Assembly (NCBI GenBank): GCA_002633005.1
Contig: NMRA01001401.1
Location: 1-21,942, forward strand
DNA from: Phoronis australis
Taxonomy: Eukaryota > Phoronida > Phoronidae
Reading direction: 5' to 3'
Length of the DNA: 21,942 nucleotides
Shown: positions 19,227 through 21,942 of the stretch, in pieces
Layout of the letters: the number at the start of each line of letters is the position of its first letter
Numbering within the stretch: the first letter of the stretch is position 1
The notes under the pieces: model-generated
What the model saw: only the letters and a program-made list of their open reading frames with translations
Database searches by the model: none
What the model was told of the DNA's origin: nothing
Position numbers and translations under genes: made by a program

Positions 19227-19372
19227 CCATGGGCGGAGCACCAAGGGGGCTGGGAGGCTATAGCCCCACTTTTTTCAGTGCTGGACCGCCCATGGTCTAT
19301 GGGCGGTGCATCACAGGGGGCTGGAGGGCTTTAACCCCTTCCCCACACACCTTTTTCAGTACTGCACCGCCC
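19227..19372. repeat. Two adjacent GGGCGG...CCGCCC palindromic elements
   Basis: First copy: CCATGGGCGG (19227-19236) and CCGCCCATGG (19286-19295). Second copy: GGGCGGTGCA (19301-19310) and TGCACCGCCC (19363-19372). Both have perfect 10-bp arms and a similar interior (GGGGGCTGG-GGCT--A-CCC, then TTTTTTCAGT-CTG-ACC). Two copies back to back suggest a miniature element that inserted next to, or duplicated with, itself. Similar GGGCGG-ended repeats are, from memory, common in aquatic invertebrate genomes. Confidence 0.8.
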
Positions 19373-20555
19373 GTGGTGTCGGATTTACATGCATAGAAGG
19401 ACAAAGGGACGTTTCCCCGAACTGCTTCACCGAGAGAGGGCCCCGTCTGAAATGGGACACCTTAATTATGAAGGACTAAACATCATTAAGCTTGGAAATG
19501 AGTTACAGTTCATTCCACCGTCGTGTGGTCATAAGACGGTGCAGGAAATGACCCTCTTCGACATGAAAGTCAGCTTCACGATTTCACAAAAAACAAGAAA
19601 CTAGACATAATCAAGACCAACATTGGGCCCTCTATATATCATTGAGCGGACTCTTAAGAATTTGTCAATAAAAACATAAAAACGGTGGCCACTTGAATGT
19701 CACCAATGGCCTCCTTCAAGGGTGGGGCCCCTTAATATGAAATTATCAATATTTTCAAAAATCAAGAAATGTGCAGCATTTGATGATATCTATCAGGGCA
19801 TCAAGTGATACACAAATCGAGAAAAAAGCGACAGTTGTTTTCGTTATCCCTTGCCAGAGAGGGGTCTTTGGGAAATATAGTTTTGCAGTCGCAAAATTTT
19901 GACTTATTGAATTTAAAAATCAAGTAAATTAACACGCTCCGCAAAAGCTTCGCTTTACATATTTTTTATTTTTCGAAATATAATACATGAATCATTGCAT
20001 GCCCGTTTTCAAGTGCGTTAAGACGATCTGTGCTGCAAAAGCGGAGACCCCAACAACAATGTCCTGGCCAGGGTCTCCAAAGTTAAACCATGCACTGATA
20101 CAGAGTTGTTAAATGTTTCTCTTGATTTTTTTTCTCTTATTCGCATTCAGAAGTCTTAATTTTCTCGACTATCCCCGCCCCACACTTATGCCGGTTGCCA
20201 CAGTTGAACCCTGATGCGTGCCCCCCCCCCGCCCCCGCTTCCTACGGCCCTGAAACGGGGATAAAATAATGGACAGCGCGCCTTAACTTTAATAAAATCA
20301 AAATACGGACAATGATATCGAATTTGCTGAAGAAATGTGGCGAATAAACTTTGACAGAAATTATTTTGCCTGACTCGGGACCGCAGCCTATCGGACCCGG
20401 TGCGGATCGAGACACTGGCGAACGGTAAAGGCATGCGGTTGCAAGCTGCTTTGCCGAAGTAAAATGTTCAAATCATAAATGCCGTATATATTCAATTGTA
20501 GTTTTAGACGCTTGCATAAAATTACGGGCTGGTTAGTCCTGTGTCACACTGTCGC
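19373..20555. other. Unassigned stretch with a poly-C tract
   Basis: A 71-codon plus-strand frame (19389-19604) shows no known domain. A run of C with one G lies at 20221-20237, explaining the glycine-rich end of the minus-strand frame there. GGAGACCC and GGGTCTCC (about 20044-20079) form a short hairpin. No gene can be supported. Confidence 0.5.
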
Positions 20556-21322
20556 AGCAGCCCTTGGCTTAGCCTTGGTACAAATCTGTATATAAATATA
20601 CAGCTTTGCACCGATGTGGGTAAAAAAGTGGTAAGGTAAAATCTGACACAAAATTAGTGTCATTAAAAATACAGTCTTCCTTGAGTAAACTAAATTATTC
20701 AACGGTGTTGGAAAAAATGGCGTTCTACCGTTATTCTGCTGCTAAATTTGCGGAGTGATCTTTAGCGACGGCTGTTGGCGCGATGAAATATTGCGTCACC
20801 AATTGGCCAGTTTTCTTTTCGCCGATTCTTCAATCAACTGTTCTTCTTTTACGAGGTTGCGTACACGTCACAACAAATTATCGGAACTGGTTTCACTTCA
20901 TTATAAGTTTTTAGAATTTTGATACCGAAAAACCGAATTTCAGAAGAAATTTTTCTGCTGCCAAGTTATCATCATCTCCCGAGAGATGTTGCAAAAATTT
21001 AGGAAATGGCGCGTGCGCGTGACACGAGCGTATTGTTTTCAAAACGACGACATACTTTTCATTGTTAGAAAAGGCGGAGAGTTACGCAAGAAAATGACGT
21101 TTGTTGCATTGTTTTTTACTTAAACAGCTGTAACGGGCAAGGTGAGTGTCGGTTGATTCCCAGATTTTGCATGCACCCCCTCCGGTCTTTAGCTTTACAT
21201 GTTGATACAAGTTTCATGGCGAGGTGACGAGCAGAACTACCCTGGCTGTGTGTAATTTCGGGGTCTACGGAAGAAATACACACAGTGGTACCTAGCTGTA
21301 TTTTGACGACAGTCTTCATACA
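20556..21322 (-). repeat. Dispersed repeat, minus copy of inverted pair
   Basis: Reverse-complement counterpart of 12727-13603, lacking the 115-bp insertion. Similarity begins near the CCTTGG-rich end (20556) and stops inside the hairpin at 21295-21394, where only the inner arm is shared. It carries a YY1-like AAAATGGCG (20714-20722). The pair could form a very large stem only over 7 kb, so the two are better seen as independent insertions of one family. Confidence 0.85.
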
Positions 21323-21394
21323 GCTAGCTGGCTGACTACCCTTGGCTAGACTCAGTGCCAGCTACCACTATGAAGACTATCGTCAAAATACAGC
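21295..21394. repeat. 100-nt hairpin, 38-bp imperfect arms
   Basis: Arm 21295-21332 pairs with 21357-21394 at about 34 of 38 positions: the outer 26 bp have one mismatch, then a small internal bulge, then TAGCTGGC/GCCAGCTA. The loop is 24 nt. Length and shape resemble a microRNA precursor, but one arm is part of the dispersed repeat (compare 12731), so it is probably the inverted end of a transposable element. Confidence 0.8.
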
Positions 21395-21545
21395 CTGTTA
21401 GTAGGCCTACACAGCTTTGCGCCAAGGCTACCCTTTAACCTACATGTACTTGGTCCTTGGCCACATCGCTCGCTCAAACGAGGTTTATTTAGAACTTGGG
21501 GTCTTCTGGCGAACTGTGCAAAGTTGTTGGCTTTCAAGACAGATT

Positions 21546-21942
21546 TGCCCAGACTTTGCATGAGCACACCAAGCCTAAAAAATGGGGGGCTGGAATTTCT
21601 GAGAATGTTTACCTTTTACTATAAGATTCACTGGGTATGTTCAGAGCTATGAATTGCAGACACTAAATTTTAGCACTTCCCTGTCCTCTAGTGGACTTTT
21701 GTCTCGCTTTCTACTTTTTTCATAAATAGGTAAATAAAACAACAAGAATGGATCAACTGAGATTTTCGGATATAATAACGTCCTTTGTCAACAGAAACAG
21801 AAATAAAGTAAAATCAAACACTATATGACAATTGACATTTAAGATGTGGCGTAATGAATATGATATATTTTTGCGTAAAAAATTCGATGATATAATTTAA
21901 GAAGTTTTTTCGGAGTTCGTGCTTCTCTGACTGAGGCAGACA
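21546..21942 (+). repeat. Terminal direct repeat, right copy (LTR-like)
   Basis: Second copy of the 1-395 repeat, same orientation. The TATA-like box is degraded here (CATAAATA, 21721-21728) while AATAAA (21733-21738) is kept. The bases before it (CTTTCAAGACAGATT) are not a polypurine tract, which argues against a conventional LTR retrotransposon spanning the window. The copy is cut by the window end, so its true right boundary is unknown. Confidence 0.85.

Noticed and set aside
20186-20434. Glycine-rich minus-strand protein
   Set aside because: The glycine run is the translation of a poly-C tract; no other coding signs.
1-21942. Complete LTR retrotransposon
   Set aside because: No primer-binding site, polypurine tract, gag, protease, RT or integrase of that type between the repeats.

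Overview
The window looks like non-coding and repeat-rich nuclear DNA from a eukaryote, probably a marine invertebrate. It is AT-rich, its longest open frame is only 129 codons, and it carries splice-site-bounded short exons, TATA and poly(A) signals, decayed LINE retrotransposons, a tRNA-headed SINE and many palindromic repeats. Words such as TAGGCCTA and TACATGTA recur, which I associate with deuterostome and other marine invertebrate genomes; I cannot place the species. There is no bacterial gene organisation, no rRNA, no intact tRNA and no CRISPR array. One ambiguous base (n, 3456) shows this is draft sequence.

Layout. 1-395 and 21546-21942 are two direct copies (about 97% identical) of one repeat that opens with TG and closes with CA at the window limits and carries a TATA-like box and AATAAA; it resembles a solo LTR pair but lacks a primer-binding site, polypurine tract and gag/pol between. 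461-768 is a 154-bp unit in tandem. 1324-1521 is a 65-bp duplicated block. 1674-2340 may hold a small gene (64-codon ORF plus poly(A) signal). 2352-2871 is a foldback element built of about 20-bp modules in opposite orientation on its two arms. 3570-3815 is a tRNA-derived SINE, 3890-5060 a broken LINE (endonuclease and start of RT, + strand), 5090-6782 an element with CTCTGCGC ends and three internal tandem units of about 400 bp, and 6853-7206 a second LINE remnant (RT C-terminal part, - strand).

From 7.9 to 17 kb the DNA is lower in recognisable repeats and holds promoter-like islands (ETS, YY1, NF-Y, CRE, E-box and BANP-type motifs) and the best gene candidate: a TATA box at 11497, a non-coding first exon, and a second exon at 12470-12538 that begins a secreted peptide with a clear signal sequence; its mature part could not be placed with confidence. 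Just upstream, 11159-11365 resembles the terminal exon of another gene.

12727-13603 and 20556-21322 are diverged inverted copies of one repeat, the second abutting a 100-nt hairpin (21295-21394). 17766-18530 is a tandem block with a possibly conserved minus-strand reading frame. 18846-18998 is a short inverted-repeat element containing a hammerhead-like motif, and 19227-19372 holds two small GGGCGG/CCGCCC palindromic elements. No set of genes working together as a system can be supported; the notable content is the variety of palindromic and tandem elements and the small secreted-peptide gene.
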